Assembly (NCBI GenBank): GCA_035517615.1
Contig: DATIYM010000007.1
Coordinates: 124,001 to 188,000 of the forward strand
DNA: 64,000 bases
DNA from: AG25 sp035517615
Lineage (GTDB): Bacteria; Gemmatimonadota; Gemmatimonadetes; Gemmatimonadales; GWC2-71-9
Direction: 5' to 3'
Part shown: positions 48,235 through 57,316 of the stretch, in pieces
Layout of the letters: the number at the start of each line of letters is the position of its first letter
Position numbering within the stretch: position 1 is the first letter of the stretch
Notes under the pieces: generated by a model
The model's database searches: none
What the model saw: only the letters and a program-made list of their open reading frames with translations
What the model was told of the DNA's origin: nothing
Translations under genes and position numbers: made by a program

Positions 48235-49061
48235 TAGAAGTACAGGTCGACGAACCCGGTCGGTCCATTCCGGTTTTTCGCCACCAGCAGTTCGGTCGCC
48301 CCATCCACACCGCTCTTCGGGTTGTACATGTCCTCGCGAAACACCGCGAGCACGACATCGGCATGCTGCTTGACCGCGCCCAGATGCCCGAAGTCGTCGA
48401 GCGTGGGCCGGCGGTTCTCGCGGTCGGCGCCGAATCGCGGCAGCTGGGAAATCACGAGCAACGCGACCTGCCGCTCGAGCGCCATCGCCTTCAGGCGGCG
48501 GAGGATGAGCGCCGTGTCCTCATCCTGCGTCTGTCGCGAAATGTCGCGCGGAGCGGGCACGAGCTGCAGATAATCCATCACGACGAGCGAGAGCTGCCGG
48601 ATCGCGGACAGCCGCTCGGCAACAGCCTCGAGATCGGTGGCGGCGAGCGGCACGACGTGCAGCGGCAGTCCCCTGAGCCGCACGGCTGCCGCTCCGACGC
48701 CGGCGCGCGCCTGCTCGTTCAACGTCGCGCTCCGCAACTCGTCCACCGCCACCCGGCCCTCGATCGCGAGTGCCCGCTCGATCAGCCGCTCTTCGTCCAT
48801 TTCGCCTGAAACGTAGGCGACGCCCTGGCCTTGCTGCGCCACGCGCAATGCGATGCCCAGCGCCAGCGCCGACTTGCCGGAGCCGACATCGCCGCCCAGC
48901 ACGATCAAGTCGCGGCGCCGCACCCCGCCGCCGAGCAGCCTGTCGACGGACGGGAAGCCCGTGGGAATCGTGTCGCCGGTGATCTCGCCGGGACGTTGCT
49001 GGTCGACACGCTCGACCAGCGACTCGGGCGAAGGGGGCTTGGGGAGTCGTCGGGAGGTCAC
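48189..49061 (-). CDS. DnaB-type helicase core ATPase without the DnaB N-terminal domain
   Basis: The protein has 290 residues. A RecA-like DnaB C-terminal fold shows Walker A GGDVGSGKSA (56-65), VAYVSGEMDEERLIERALA, Walker B LVVMDYLQLV, ISQLPRFGADRENRRPTLDDF and AKNRNGPTGFVDLYFY. The N-terminal DnaG-contact domain (about 150 residues) and its linker are absent; only a short 25-residue leader is present. It is probably not the main replicative helicase but a specialised paralogue. Its end overlaps the opposing lipoprotein gene by 46 bases. Confidence 0.85.
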   Translation of the reverse strand: MTSRRLPKPPSPESLVERVDQQRPGEITGDTIPTGFPSVDRLLGGGVRRRDLIVLGGDVGSGKSALALGIALRVAQQGQGVAYVSGEMDEERLIERALAIEGRVAVDELRSATLNEQARAGVGAAAVRLRGLPLHVVPLAATDLEAVAERLSAIRQLSLVVMDYLQLVPAPRDISRQTQDEDTALILRRLKAMALERQVALLVISQLPRFGADRENRRPTLDDFGHLGAVKQHADVVLAVFREDMYNPKSGVDGATELLVAKNRNGPTGFVDLYFYQRWMRFEDMLDPDR

Positions 49062-49092
49062 GGCCTATTATTGCGAACGATGCGGCCGCTGG

Positions 49093-49485
49093 TCAATTCT
49101 CGTTGACCTTGGTGAACCAGTTCCCGAATGTGTAGAGGCAGATGACGGTCACCGCCACGCCGGTGACCAGAAACGCGGTCTTCGGTCCGTCCGGGACTCT
49201 GATCGCGCGTACGTCGGCGAGGGCGATTGCCAAGCGCTTCGTGGAGTCGGGATGCGCGGGCAGGGACTCGAAGTGGGGCGGCACGTGCCCTACGAGACTG
49301 TCGCCTACAATCACCGGATCGTCGATCGTGATAATTGATCCATCGGTGACTTTGACGGCATAGTGCTCGGCGTGATGCTGGGGCGTGAATTTACTCGGCT
49401 CGAGAGGGACAGGGCGCCAAGTCGTGCAGCACGACAGCGTCAGCGCGACGGCGGTCAGCGGCAGGCGGCGGCGGTGCACGCTCAT
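49093..49485 (-). CDS. Lipoprotein of unknown function, paralogue of the next gene
   Basis: The protein has 130 residues. A signal sequence ends at a lipobox-like L-S-C (Cys19). The mature domain has the pattern VTDGSIITIDDPVIVGDSLVG and IALADVRAIRVPDG, ending in one membrane-like segment (about 105-122). The same arrangement is seen in the neighbour at 49520-49861, so the two are probably tandem paralogues. Function is unknown. Confidence 0.6.
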   Translation of the reverse strand: MSVHRRRLPLTAVALTLSCCTTWRPVPLEPSKFTPQHHAEHYAVKVTDGSIITIDDPVIVGDSLVGHVPPHFESLPAHPDSTKRLAIALADVRAIRVPDGPKTAFLVTGVAVTVICLYTFGNWFTKVNEN

Positions 49486-49519
49486 CGGTAACCGCGAGAC
49501 CTCAAGCGGAATTCAAGAC

Positions 49520-49861
49520 CTATTGCGGTATCGATGCGTCGTCGCCCTTCATCATCTCATACTCCATCAACCCCATCGCGCCGATCATTCCCACCGCCAG
49601 GACGGCTGTTTTTCCGGGAGCGGCTTTGCGGATGGTCAGCACGCCTTCAGGTGTCAGGATGAAATGCTCGCGGACGCCGCCCACGAGTCCGATCAGTGTG
49701 TCGCCGTGCAGTTCGGGCGAAACGATCTCGACTGTCGAATGATCCGGCATGGTCAACCAGACCTTCGGGAGCGGCTGCGTCGCCGTGAGTCGCTCGCGCG
49801 GCACGCGCTCCACAGACTGGCACGACGCGAGTAGGAGGAGCAAGGCGGTAGACAGTCGCAT
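49520..49861 (-). CDS. Lipoprotein of unknown function, paralogue of the previous gene
   Basis: The protein has 113 residues. The signal sequence ends L-A-S-C (Cys14). It continues with VWLTMPDHSTVEIVSPELHG, DTLIGLVGG, VLTIRKAAPGKTAVLAVGMI and an Asp-rich end. This parallels the layout of the 49093-49485 protein (strand-rich domain, then KTA and a hydrophobic stretch). The ATG at 49861 was chosen because it begins the signal sequence; a longer reading to 50227 is a shadow of the next gene. Confidence 0.65.
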   Translation of the reverse strand: MRLSTALLLLLASCQSVERVPRERLTATQPLPKVWLTMPDHSTVEIVSPELHGDTLIGLVGGVREHFILTPEGVLTIRKAAPGKTAVLAVGMIGAMGLMEYEMMKGDDASIPQ

Positions 49862-49922
49862 AGTGATCACAGGTTCACCTCGACGATTTTTCTTGTCGTT
49901 TCTTTCTTGACGCCTTTCGTTC

Positions 49923-50303
49923 TCACGCCGCCTTCTCTCTTGCGTTCCGCGCCGCCAGCGCCACCGCGTCCGCCGCATCGGCTCCCAGGACATCCCGCGC
50001 CGGCGCCACGAGCTGCGAGAGTACCACGACCGCGCACTCTCGAGTGGCGGGCTCGAGCTGGATCCGCGCCGCGTTGAGCGCCCGACGCAGCGGCGGGGGG
50101 ATCGTGAGCGTCGCCATCCGGCTGTCGAGCGCCTGCAGCCGCCGCCGGTGGTTGCGCGCGTCGAGTGGGGCCCTGCCAAGCACGCCCTCGGCCGCGCGAA
50201 CGACGAGCCAGAGCGCGAACAACCCATCGCGCTTCGGCCCCCGGGCCGCCGCGGTGATCAGCTCGATCAGGCGATCCTCGGCTGGCGTCGTCGCTTCGAT
50301 CAT
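49923..50303 (-). CDS. Small helical protein of unknown function
   Basis: The protein has 126 residues, strongly helical and Ala/Arg rich (PKRDGLFALWLVVRAAEGVL, DSRMATLTIPPPLRRALNAA). No motif or signal peptide is recognised. The ATG overlaps the stop of the upstream GT9 gene as ATGA, which supports it as a real gene translated with that enzyme. A 61-base gap separates it from the next lipoprotein. Confidence 0.55.
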   Translation of the reverse strand: MIEATTPAEDRLIELITAAARGPKRDGLFALWLVVRAAEGVLGRAPLDARNHRRRLQALDSRMATLTIPPPLRRALNAARIQLEPATRECAVVVLSQLVAPARDVLGADAADAVALAARNAREKAA

Positions 50304-51307
50304 GCGACCAGCCGTTCCACCGCTCGCGCCACCATCGCCGGCTCGAGATCCGTCATGCAGCGATGATGATCCAGCGGGCATGCGGCGGTGCCGCTCGCGG
50401 AGCACGGTCGGCAGCCGAGGTCGCATTGCAGCACGGCCGACGACGAGCGGTACGGGAAGAAGCCGAACCGTTCCACGGTTGGGCCAAACAGCGCCACTAC
50501 CGGTGTGCCCACGCCCGTGGCCATGTGCATGACCCCCGTGTCGCCCGACACGAGGACACGGGCGCGCTCGATCAGCGCGCCCGTCTCCTGCAAGGAGAAC
50601 TCGCCCGCGCTCGAATCGGGGGCGCCCGCGGCCGCGAGCTGCTGCGCGGCACCGCGATCGTCCGACCCGCCGACGATCACGGGCGTGAAGCCCGCCCGTC
50701 GCAGCTCCTCCGCCAGCGCGATCCAGTGCGCCACGGGCCAGCGTTTCGTTGCGTGGGCGGCGCCCGGTGCCAGCGCGGCGAGGGATCGGGTTTCGAGATC
50801 GCGTTCGGCGAGCCACTGGGCCACGCGGTCCCGCGCGCCGAGTGCCAGATGAAACTCGGGCGGCCCGCCATCCGGGTGCACGTCGAGATGCCGGGCAGCC
50901 TCGAAGTATCGCTCCGCCACGGGCTCGCGTGCGTGCGTGCCATACAGATCGACGCCGACGGAGATCAGGGTCGAGCGTGCCAGTTTGCGCTTGCCGTAGC
51001 CACTCCAGCGGCATCGCACCAGCAGCCGCAGCACCGCGCTCCGCAGGCTGCCGTGCAAGTCGAGCCCGTGGGTGGGGGTGGGTCCCTGCGTCCGGACCCG
51101 GCGGGCAAACTCGCCCAGCGACTCGTTCGGCTCGAGCGCCAGCACCTGCGAGACGTGGGGATTCTCGGAGACGAGCGGCGCCATCCCTCGTTTCGTGACG
51201 TAGACCAGCCGGGCATTGGGATGCCGGTGCGCGATGGCGCGCAGGAGCGGCGTAGTGAGCAGGATGTCGCCGATGGAGCTGAACCGCACGAACAGGATAC
51301 ACAACAC
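50300..51307 (-). CDS. Glycosyltransferase family 9 (heptosyltransferase-like)
   Basis: The protein has 335 residues from a GTG at 51307. The N-terminal fold starts VLCILFVRFSSIGDILLTTP, the hallmark of GT9/ADP-heptose transferases. It continues with GLDLHGSLRSAVLRLL, LAPGAAHATKRWP and LVSGDTGVMHMATGVGTPVVALFGPT, which holds the sugar-nucleotide site. The Cys-rich end (CDLGCRPCSASGTAACPL) is typical of this family. It probably adds heptose or a related sugar to lipopolysaccharide core. It diverges from the porX-like gene by 57 bases. Confidence 0.9.
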   Translation of the reverse strand: MLCILFVRFSSIGDILLTTPLLRAIAHRHPNARLVYVTKRGMAPLVSENPHVSQVLALEPNESLGEFARRVRTQGPTPTHGLDLHGSLRSAVLRLLVRCRWSGYGKRKLARSTLISVGVDLYGTHAREPVAERYFEAARHLDVHPDGGPPEFHLALGARDRVAQWLAERDLETRSLAALAPGAAHATKRWPVAHWIALAEELRRAGFTPVIVGGSDDRGAAQQLAAAGAPDSSAGEFSLQETGALIERARVLVSGDTGVMHMATGVGTPVVALFGPTVERFGFFPYRSSSAVLQCDLGCRPCSASGTAACPLDHHRCMTDLEPAMVARAVERLVA

Positions 51308-51364
51308 GCGGGCAATGTTAGCCTTGCGTTGCCCGGGTTCGCCAGTCGGAATTAGGTTACGGCG

Positions 51365-52945
51365 ATGCCTCGTCCCAAGAGCATACTCTGGGTCGATGAT
51401 GAGATCGAGAGTCTCGTAGCCCACCGGCGATTCCTCGAAGAGCAAGGGTTTGCGATCGAGCAGGCCGCACACGGTGACGACGCGCTCGCGCTGTTGCGCC
51501 GCCAGCCGTACAGCGTCGTGCTGCTCGACGAGCAGATGCCCGGCCGCCGCGGACTCGAGCTGCTCGCCGAGATTCGCGCCATTGATCCGTCGATGCCGGT
51601 CGTGATGGTCACGAAGAGCGAAGACCAGGGCACCCTGCGCGAGGCGATCGGATTCGACGTCGCGGACTATCTCGTGAAGCCGGTGCACCCGCGGCAAGTC
51701 CTGTCAGTGGTGACCCGGCTGCTCGAGGGCGACCGGATCCGCCAGCAGCGGCTCGCACGCGATTTCGTGTCGCGCTTCCGCGAGCTCGAAGGCCGGCGCG
51801 GCGCGAACCTCGGCTGGCGCGAGTGGATCGAGCTCGTGGTCGAGTTGGTGCAATGGGATGTGCGGCTCGCCGCCGCGCAGGAGCCCGGCCTCTCCGAGGC
51901 GCTCCGCACGTTGCAGCACAGCCTCCGCAAGGACTTCGCGACCTACGTTGCCCGGAACTATCCCCGCTGGCTTGCGAATCCGGACGCCGATCGGCCGCCC
52001 TTGTCCGTGGACGTCGGCGCCGAGTTTCTCGTGCCCGCCTTCAAGACACGCGGGCGGATGCTGCTGCTCGTGATCGACTGCCTGCGGCTCGATCAATGGG
52101 AGGTGTTGCGAGAGCTCGTGTCGCCGCTGTTTGAAATCGAGGAGTCGCACTACTTCAGCATTCTACCCACGGCCACGCCGTTCGCCCGCAACGCAATTTT
52201 CAGCGGACTGTTTCCGCTGGAGCTGGCGGCGCGGCATCCCGCCTGGTGGGGCCAGGCGTCGGACGAGGCGAGTCTCAACGCGCACGAAGACGAGCTCCTG
52301 TCTGAGCAGCTGGCCGAGCTCGTCGGCCGACCGGTGCCGGTCCGCTACGAGAAGCTGTTCAGCTCCGTCGATGGGGCGGAGCTGCTGCGGCGGCTGCCCG
52401 CGCATCTCGCCCAGGAGGGCGTGACGGCGCTGGTGTTCAACTTCATCGACCAGCTCACCCACGGACGCTCGGAGAGCGCCATTCTATATGAAGTCGCGCG
52501 GGATGATGCCGCGCTGCGCAGTCTCACGCGCACCTGGTTCGAGCGCTCCCCGGTGCTCGCGGCGCTGCAGGAAGCCGAGCGCCGCGGCGTGTCCGTGCTG
52601 CTCACGACCGATCACGGGTCGATTCATTGCGCCACGCCGGCGACCGTGTTCGCGAAGCGCGATGCGAGCGCCAACCTCCGCTACAAATTCGGCGAAGACC
52701 TGCGCGTCGAGGACTCCGAAGCCGCGATCACCGTGTCCGATCCCCGGGCGTTCGGCCTGCCCCCCATGCCGCTCGGCGTACGACTCCTGATCGCGACCGC
52801 GGACCGATTCTTCGTGTATCCCACCAAGCTCAGGGAATACCAGGCGCGGTATCGCGGCTCGTTTCTGCACGGCGGCGCGACGCCGGAAGAAATGATCTTG
52901 CCGGTGGTGCTGCTGACACCCCGCGGCAGCGCCCGGGTGAGCTAG
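51365..52945 (+). CDS. porX: PorX-like response regulator with alkaline-phosphatase/PglZ domain
   Basis: The protein has 526 residues. The receiver domain (1-120) has DDE (11-13), phosphoacceptor D55 (LLDEQMPG) and VKP. A helical bundle (about 125-205) links it to an alkaline-phosphatase-superfamily domain (about 215-526). All apparent metal ligands are present: D238, T271, D362, H366, D416, H417 and H502. PorX of Bacteroidota is phosphorylated by PorY, binds zinc and controls type 9 secretion genes through its phosphodiesterase domain. No por secretion gene is in the window, so the role here may be different, perhaps surface polysaccharide. Confidence 0.88.
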   Translation: MPRPKSILWVDDEIESLVAHRRFLEEQGFAIEQAAHGDDALALLRRQPYSVVLLDEQMPGRRGLELLAEIRAIDPSMPVVMVTKSEDQGTLREAIGFDVADYLVKPVHPRQVLSVVTRLLEGDRIRQQRLARDFVSRFRELEGRRGANLGWREWIELVVELVQWDVRLAAAQEPGLSEALRTLQHSLRKDFATYVARNYPRWLANPDADRPPLSVDVGAEFLVPAFKTRGRMLLLVIDCLRLDQWEVLRELVSPLFEIEESHYFSILPTATPFARNAIFSGLFPLELAARHPAWWGQASDEASLNAHEDELLSEQLAELVGRPVPVRYEKLFSSVDGAELLRRLPAHLAQEGVTALVFNFIDQLTHGRSESAILYEVARDDAALRSLTRTWFERSPVLAALQEAERRGVSVLLTTDHGSIHCATPATVFAKRDASANLRYKFGEDLRVEDSEAAITVSDPRAFGLPPMPLGVRLLIATADRFFVYPTKLREYQARYRGSFLHGGATPEEMILPVVLLTPRGSARVS

Positions 52946-54757
52946 ATGGACAAGCCGCGGCGTGGGGCCAAGCTGCTCCGGTTGCTCCGTCCCTACACGC
53001 CCCTCTTCGTTCTCAACATCATCGCGACGCTGCTCGCGTCCGTCCTGGACGGCGCGACGTTCGTGCTCCTGATCCCGTTCCTGCGCGCGCTGTTCGGGCA
53101 GCAGGCGTTTCAGGGCGCGGGGTCGATGGTGGAACACGTCCTCGATTTCGCGGCGGGGCCGCTGATCGCGGGCGGCGGCTCGCCGCACGCGGCGCTGCGC
53201 AATGTGGTGGTCGTGCTCGTCATCGCGCTGATCTTGAAGAACCTGCTGAGCTACGGCGCCGCCGTGGCCAGCGTGGCCATTCAGGAAGGGGTCGTGCGAG
53301 ACCTGCGCGTCCGGCTGTTCGATCACCTGCAGACCTTGCCACTCGGCTACTTCCAGCGGACCCGCGGGGGCCAGGTGCTGGCCCGGCTCGTGACCGATAC
53401 GGATCAGGTCAAGAGCGCGATCACGGCGGCGCTCGCATCGCTGCTGCAGAACGTGAGCCTCATGCTCGTGTATGTCGCCATTCTCTTCAGCCTCTCCTGG
53501 CAGCTCACGCTCATCGCGCTCATCTCGGCGCCGCTGCTCGCGGCAATCGTCAAGCCGCTCATCGGCAAAGTACGGCGGCGCTCCCGTGATCTGGCCGAAG
53601 AACGCGGCGAGCTGACGAGTCTCGTGAGTGAGATGGTGTCGTCCGTCAAGCTGGTGCGCGCGTACGTGGCCGAGTCGTTCGAGTCCGAGCGGTTTCGCCG
53701 TCTCGCGGATCGCTGCCGCAAGAGCGTGCTGCGCGCCCAGCGCTACGCGCTCGTCACGAGCCCGGTGAGCGAAGTGTTCGCCGGGATCGTCGTCCTCGTG
53801 ATTTTTTCGATCGGCACGGAGCTCGCCCTCGGCTCCCACGGGACGCTCAGGCCGGAAGTGCTGATCGCGTTCGTGGCCCTGGCGCTCCGGCTCATGTCGC
53901 CCGTCAAGTCGGTCGCGAATTATCCCACCGTCATGGCCGGCGCCCTCGCGGCCGCCGACCGCGTGTTCGATGTACTGGACCTCCCCGGTGGCGAAGGCGA
54001 TCGGCCCGACGAGAGCGACGCGCACTTCGAGCGCTCGATCGAATACCGCCTCGTGTCGTTCTCGTACAACGGTCAGGGAAGCGTGCTGGACGGCATCGAG
54101 ATGTGTGTCGATCGCGGGCAGATCGTCGCGGTGGTCGGACCCTCGGGCGCCGGGAAGACGACGCTGGTCGATCTGCTGCCACGGTTCTACGAGCCCACGG
54201 GCGGCTCCATTCTCATGGATGGCGTGCCGCTCACGAGGCTCAAGCGGCACAGCCTGCGCCGGCTCATGGGCATCGTTTCTCAGGAAACGATTCTCTTGAA
54301 CGACACCGCGTTTGCGAACATCGCCTACGGGCGCCGGGATTTCTCGCTCGAGCAAGTCGAGGCGGCCGCCCGGGCCGCGAACGCACACGAGTTCATCCGC
54401 CAGCTGCCGAACGGCTACGACACCCTGCTCGGTGAGCGGGGCACGCGGCTCTCGGGGGGCGAGCGGCAGCGGATCGCGATCGCGCGGGCGCTGCTCCGCG
54501 ATCCTCCGATTCTCATTCTCGACGAGGCGACGAGCGCGCTCGACACGGAATCGGAGCGGCTGGTACAGGAAGCCATCGATCGCCTGATGGAGCACCGCAC
54601 CGTCCTCGTGATCGCCCACCGCCTGGCGACGGTGCGGCACGCGGACCTGATCGTGGTGCTCGCCGACGGCCGAATCGTCGAGCGGGGGACGCACGAGGCC
54701 CTGTTCGCGTCGGGCGGCCTGTACCGGCGCTTCTACGACATGCAATTCAAAGTGTGA
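52946..54757 (+). CDS. ABC transporter, MsbA-like (ATPase and permease in one chain)
   Basis: The protein has 603 residues. An N-terminal six-helix membrane domain (about 15-330) is fused to a nucleotide-binding domain with Walker A GPSGAGKTT, signature LSGGERQRI, Walker B LILDEATSALD and the H-loop IAHRLATVRHADL. MsbA-like half-transporters flip lipid A core or other lipid-linked saccharides across the inner membrane. The ATG directly follows the porX-like stop, and its own stop overlaps the next gene (GTGA). It is the only exporter in the surrounding polysaccharide cluster. Confidence 0.92.
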   Translation: MDKPRRGAKLLRLLRPYTPLFVLNIIATLLASVLDGATFVLLIPFLRALFGQQAFQGAGSMVEHVLDFAAGPLIAGGGSPHAALRNVVVVLVIALILKNLLSYGAAVASVAIQEGVVRDLRVRLFDHLQTLPLGYFQRTRGGQVLARLVTDTDQVKSAITAALASLLQNVSLMLVYVAILFSLSWQLTLIALISAPLLAAIVKPLIGKVRRRSRDLAEERGELTSLVSEMVSSVKLVRAYVAESFESERFRRLADRCRKSVLRAQRYALVTSPVSEVFAGIVVLVIFSIGTELALGSHGTLRPEVLIAFVALALRLMSPVKSVANYPTVMAGALAAADRVFDVLDLPGGEGDRPDESDAHFERSIEYRLVSFSYNGQGSVLDGIEMCVDRGQIVAVVGPSGAGKTTLVDLLPRFYEPTGGSILMDGVPLTRLKRHSLRRLMGIVSQETILLNDTAFANIAYGRRDFSLEQVEAAARAANAHEFIRQLPNGYDTLLGERGTRLSGGERQRIAIARALLRDPPILILDEATSALDTESERLVQEAIDRLMEHRTVLVIAHRLATVRHADLIVVLADGRIVERGTHEALFASGGLYRRFYDMQFKV

Positions 54758-55629
54758 GCGTGCTCTCCGGGTTCACGATCGTGCGCAACGCCGTCACGCT
54801 CGACTACCCGATTGTTCCCGCCATCCGCTCGATTCTGCCGATCTGCTCCGAAGTTGTCGTGAATGTCGGGCGGTCGGATGACGGCACCCGCGAGCTCATC
54901 GCGGGGATCGGCGATTCGCGGATCCGGATCCTCGATACCGTATGGGATGAATCGAGCGGCGGCGCCACGCTCGCGCGCGAGACGAACCGCGCGATGGCCG
55001 CGTGCCGCGGCCGCTTTGGACTGTACATCCAGGCTGACGAAGTGCTGCACGAAACCGGCGCCGAGCTGCTCGCCGATCGCGTTCGCACCTGGGACCGAGA
55101 CGCTCTGCTCGAGGGCCTGCTCGTCGACTACCGTCACTTTTACGGCGATTTCCACACCCTGGCCACGAATCGCCACTGGTATCGCCGCGAAGTGCGCGTC
55201 GTGCGGCTGGGCTCGTCCGACATTCGCGCGTTTGGCGATGCGCAGGGGTTTCGCGTCGGGGAGGGCCTGCGCCGGGTCCGGGCCCGCGTGACCGGAGCGA
55301 TGATGTTTCATTACGGCTGGGCCCAGCCTCCGGCAGTGCTGCGCCAAAAACACGAAGCGTCCAAGGCGCTGTTCGGGGAGCATCAGGGGAAGCTCGAGCA
55401 GCGCGCGCAGGCTCCCGCGCTCGAGTGGACACCCGGATTGCGCCGCTTTACCGGCGCGCACCCCGCGGCCGCGGCCGCCTGGGTGGCTGACCGAAGTGGC
55501 GGGTCCAACGGACGCGCGCTCGGCCCCCGGCGGATCAGGCCCGGCGATATCCGGTTCTATCTCTCCGACTGGATCGAGCGGGCCACCGGCGTCCGGTTGT
55601 TCGAATACCGGAACTACGTGCTCGTATGA
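54754..55629 (+). CDS. Glycosyltransferase family 2-like protein
   Basis: The protein has 291 residues and starts with GTG overlapping the transporter stop. SGFTIVRNAVTLDYPIVPAI, SEVVVNVGRSDDGTRELIAG and YIQADEVLHET mark a GT-A fold; the DxD-like position reads QADE. The C-terminal part (FHYGWAQPPAVLRQKHEASK) resembles bacterial sugar transferases of capsule loci. The sugar is unknown. It is coupled to the methyltransferase that follows (ATGA). Confidence 0.8.
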   Translation: MSVLSGFTIVRNAVTLDYPIVPAIRSILPICSEVVVNVGRSDDGTRELIAGIGDSRIRILDTVWDESSGGATLARETNRAMAACRGRFGLYIQADEVLHETGAELLADRVRTWDRDALLEGLLVDYRHFYGDFHTLATNRHWYRREVRVVRLGSSDIRAFGDAQGFRVGEGLRRVRARVTGAMMFHYGWAQPPAVLRQKHEASKALFGEHQGKLEQRAQAPALEWTPGLRRFTGAHPAAAAAWVADRSGGSNGRALGPRRIRPGDIRFYLSDWIERATGVRLFEYRNYVLV

Positions 55630-56372
55630 CCGTGACCGCCGCCGCGCGTCCGCGCGCGCGGGAGCTGACGTCGCGAAACACGCATGCGGTCGTGGCGCGG
55701 CTGCTCGCTCGTGAGCCCGCGGCGAGGCGGGTGCTCGATATCCCCTGTGGAGAAGGCGCGTTCCTCGAGCGCGTGCGCGCGCTGGGTCGCGCGGCACATG
55801 GAGCGGACATCGTGAATCGCGCGGCGCTCGCACCCGCCGAGTTCACCGCCGCCGACATGAATGCCCCACTGCCGTTCGACGACGCCTCGTTCGATGCGCT
55901 GGTGTGCATCGACGGCATCGAGCACCTGGAACGACCCTTCGATTTCGTCCGGGAGTGTCGCCGGGTGCTGGCCGCGAACGGTGTGCTGATCGTTTCGACT
56001 CCCAACATCACCGCGCTCCGCTCCCGCTGGCGGTATCTGCTCACCGGATTTCACAACAAAGGCAAGGTGCCGCTCGATGAACGTGATCCCACGCCGTGGC
56101 ATCACGTGAACCTGTTGTCGTTCCCGGCGCTGCGATATCTGCTGCATCGGAACGGCTTTCGCGTGAGTCGCATCGCGACCAATCGCATCAAGCCGATCAG
56201 CTGGCTCTATCTGCCGCTGTGGCCGGTTTCGCTGCTCGCGACCAGCCTCTCCATGCGCCGCTGGGAATCCGATCCCGCACAGCGCGAGCGGAACAAGGAG
56301 ATTCTGCGGCAGATGCACACGTCGTGCATCGCGTTTGGGGAGACAATGATCGTGAAAGCAACGCGGGAGTGA
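55626..56372 (+). CDS. Class I SAM-dependent methyltransferase
   Basis: The protein has 248 residues. The SAM site shows VLDIPCGEGAFLERV (motif I), FDALVCIDGIEHL and FVRECRRVLAANGVLIVSTP. The C-terminal half carries a hydrophobic stretch (WLYLPLWPVSLLATSL), possibly membrane-associated. It sits in a surface-sugar cluster and may methylate a saccharide or lipid carrier. Coupled by ATGA before it and GTGA after it. Confidence 0.85.
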   Translation: MTVTAAARPRARELTSRNTHAVVARLLAREPAARRVLDIPCGEGAFLERVRALGRAAHGADIVNRAALAPAEFTAADMNAPLPFDDASFDALVCIDGIEHLERPFDFVRECRRVLAANGVLIVSTPNITALRSRWRYLLTGFHNKGKVPLDERDPTPWHHVNLLSFPALRYLLHRNGFRVSRIATNRIKPISWLYLPLWPVSLLATSLSMRRWESDPAQRERNKEILRQMHTSCIAFGETMIVKATRE

Positions 56373-57316
56373 CGGCGTTTGACGGCCTCCGTGTCATCCT
56401 CGCGGCGGCGTTCAATACGCGCTACCACAGAAGCGGCCTCGCCCTCGCTTCGGCCCTCGAATCCCTCGGCTGCGAGGTGCGGCGCTGCGAGCTGCGCGAG
56501 CGAGGGCTCGCGCGGATACTTCGCAGGCCGCTGCCGCGGAGACTCGGCGCGATGCTGCGCCGGCCGGTCGACCTCGTGCTGGTCTTCAAGGGGAGCAACC
56601 TCTCCCGCGACGTCGTCGCCCAGCTTCGCCGGCAGTCCCGCGCGCGCTGGGCCTGCTGGTTTCCCGACGATCCGCACGAGATCGACGTCTCACTGAAAAT
56701 CAGCCCCGCGTATGATTGGTTCTTCACGCATGACTCCTCGAGCCTCGACCGGCACCGCGGCTCGGGCGCCAAGGCGTACTATCTCGCGTTCGGTTGTGAT
56801 CCCGCGTATCTCACGCCTCCCCTTCTGCCCAACGCGAACGGACACGCGCCGCTCGGGTTCGTCGGATCGCGCGACCCGATCCGGGAGCGCGCGCTTTCGG
56901 ACATTCGGGACCTGGGCCTCGAAACGTGGGGACCCGGCTGGCCCGCCGGCGCCGTCTATGGCAGGAAATTCGTGGCCGCGCTGGCGGGCGCGGTGGTGGG
57001 GATCAACATGCACCAGCAATTCGGGAGTGCGGACCCCGATCGCTACGGCACGGGGGCGAACATGCGCGTGTTCGAGCTGGCGGCGGTCGGCACTCCGCAG
57101 CTGTGTGACGCCAAGGCCGACATTCGCCGGCACTTCACGCCCGACCGGGAAATCGTGCTGTATCGCAGCGTCGCTGAATTGCGGGAGCGGGCGCGGGCCC
57201 TGCTCGACGACGAATCGTTGCGTCGCTCGCTCGCGACACGTGCGCGCGAGCGTGCCCTGCGCGAGCATACCTGGGCGATTCGGCTCGCCGAGCTACTGGA
57301 CGTGAGCCTGCGCTGA
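56369..57316 (+). CDS. CgeB-like glycosyltransferase (DUF3880/GT4-like)
   Basis: The protein has 315 residues from a GTG overlapping the methyltransferase stop. It begins LRVILAAAFNTRYHRSGLAL. FPDDPHEIDVSLKISPAYDW and FTHDSSSLDRHRGSGAKAYY are features of CgeB-type proteins. The end carries NMRVFELAAVGTPQLCD, where the GT-B nucleotide-sugar site is expected, then an LRERARALLDDE helical tail. The last 24 bases overlap the opposing GT4 gene. Confidence 0.82.
   Translation: MTAFDGLRVILAAAFNTRYHRSGLALASALESLGCEVRRCELRERGLARILRRPLPRRLGAMLRRPVDLVLVFKGSNLSRDVVAQLRRQSRARWACWFPDDPHEIDVSLKISPAYDWFFTHDSSSLDRHRGSGAKAYYLAFGCDPAYLTPPLLPNANGHAPLGFVGSRDPIRERALSDIRDLGLETWGPGWPAGAVYGRKFVAALAGAVVGINMHQQFGSADPDRYGTGANMRVFELAAVGTPQLCDAKADIRRHFTPDREIVLYRSVAELRERARALLDDESLRRSLATRARERALREHTWAIRLAELLDVSLR

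Noticed and set aside
49923..51302. A 459-codon minus-strand frame overlapping the GT9 gene
   Set aside because: Its upstream part reads as Arg-rich shadow of the heptosyltransferase. Only its last 126 codons look like a protein, and these start with an ATGA-coupled ATG at 50303.
51365..52945. Evidence for a type 9 secretion system
   Set aside because: A PorX-like protein alone is not enough; no porK, porL, porM, porN, sprA or CTD proteins are in the window.
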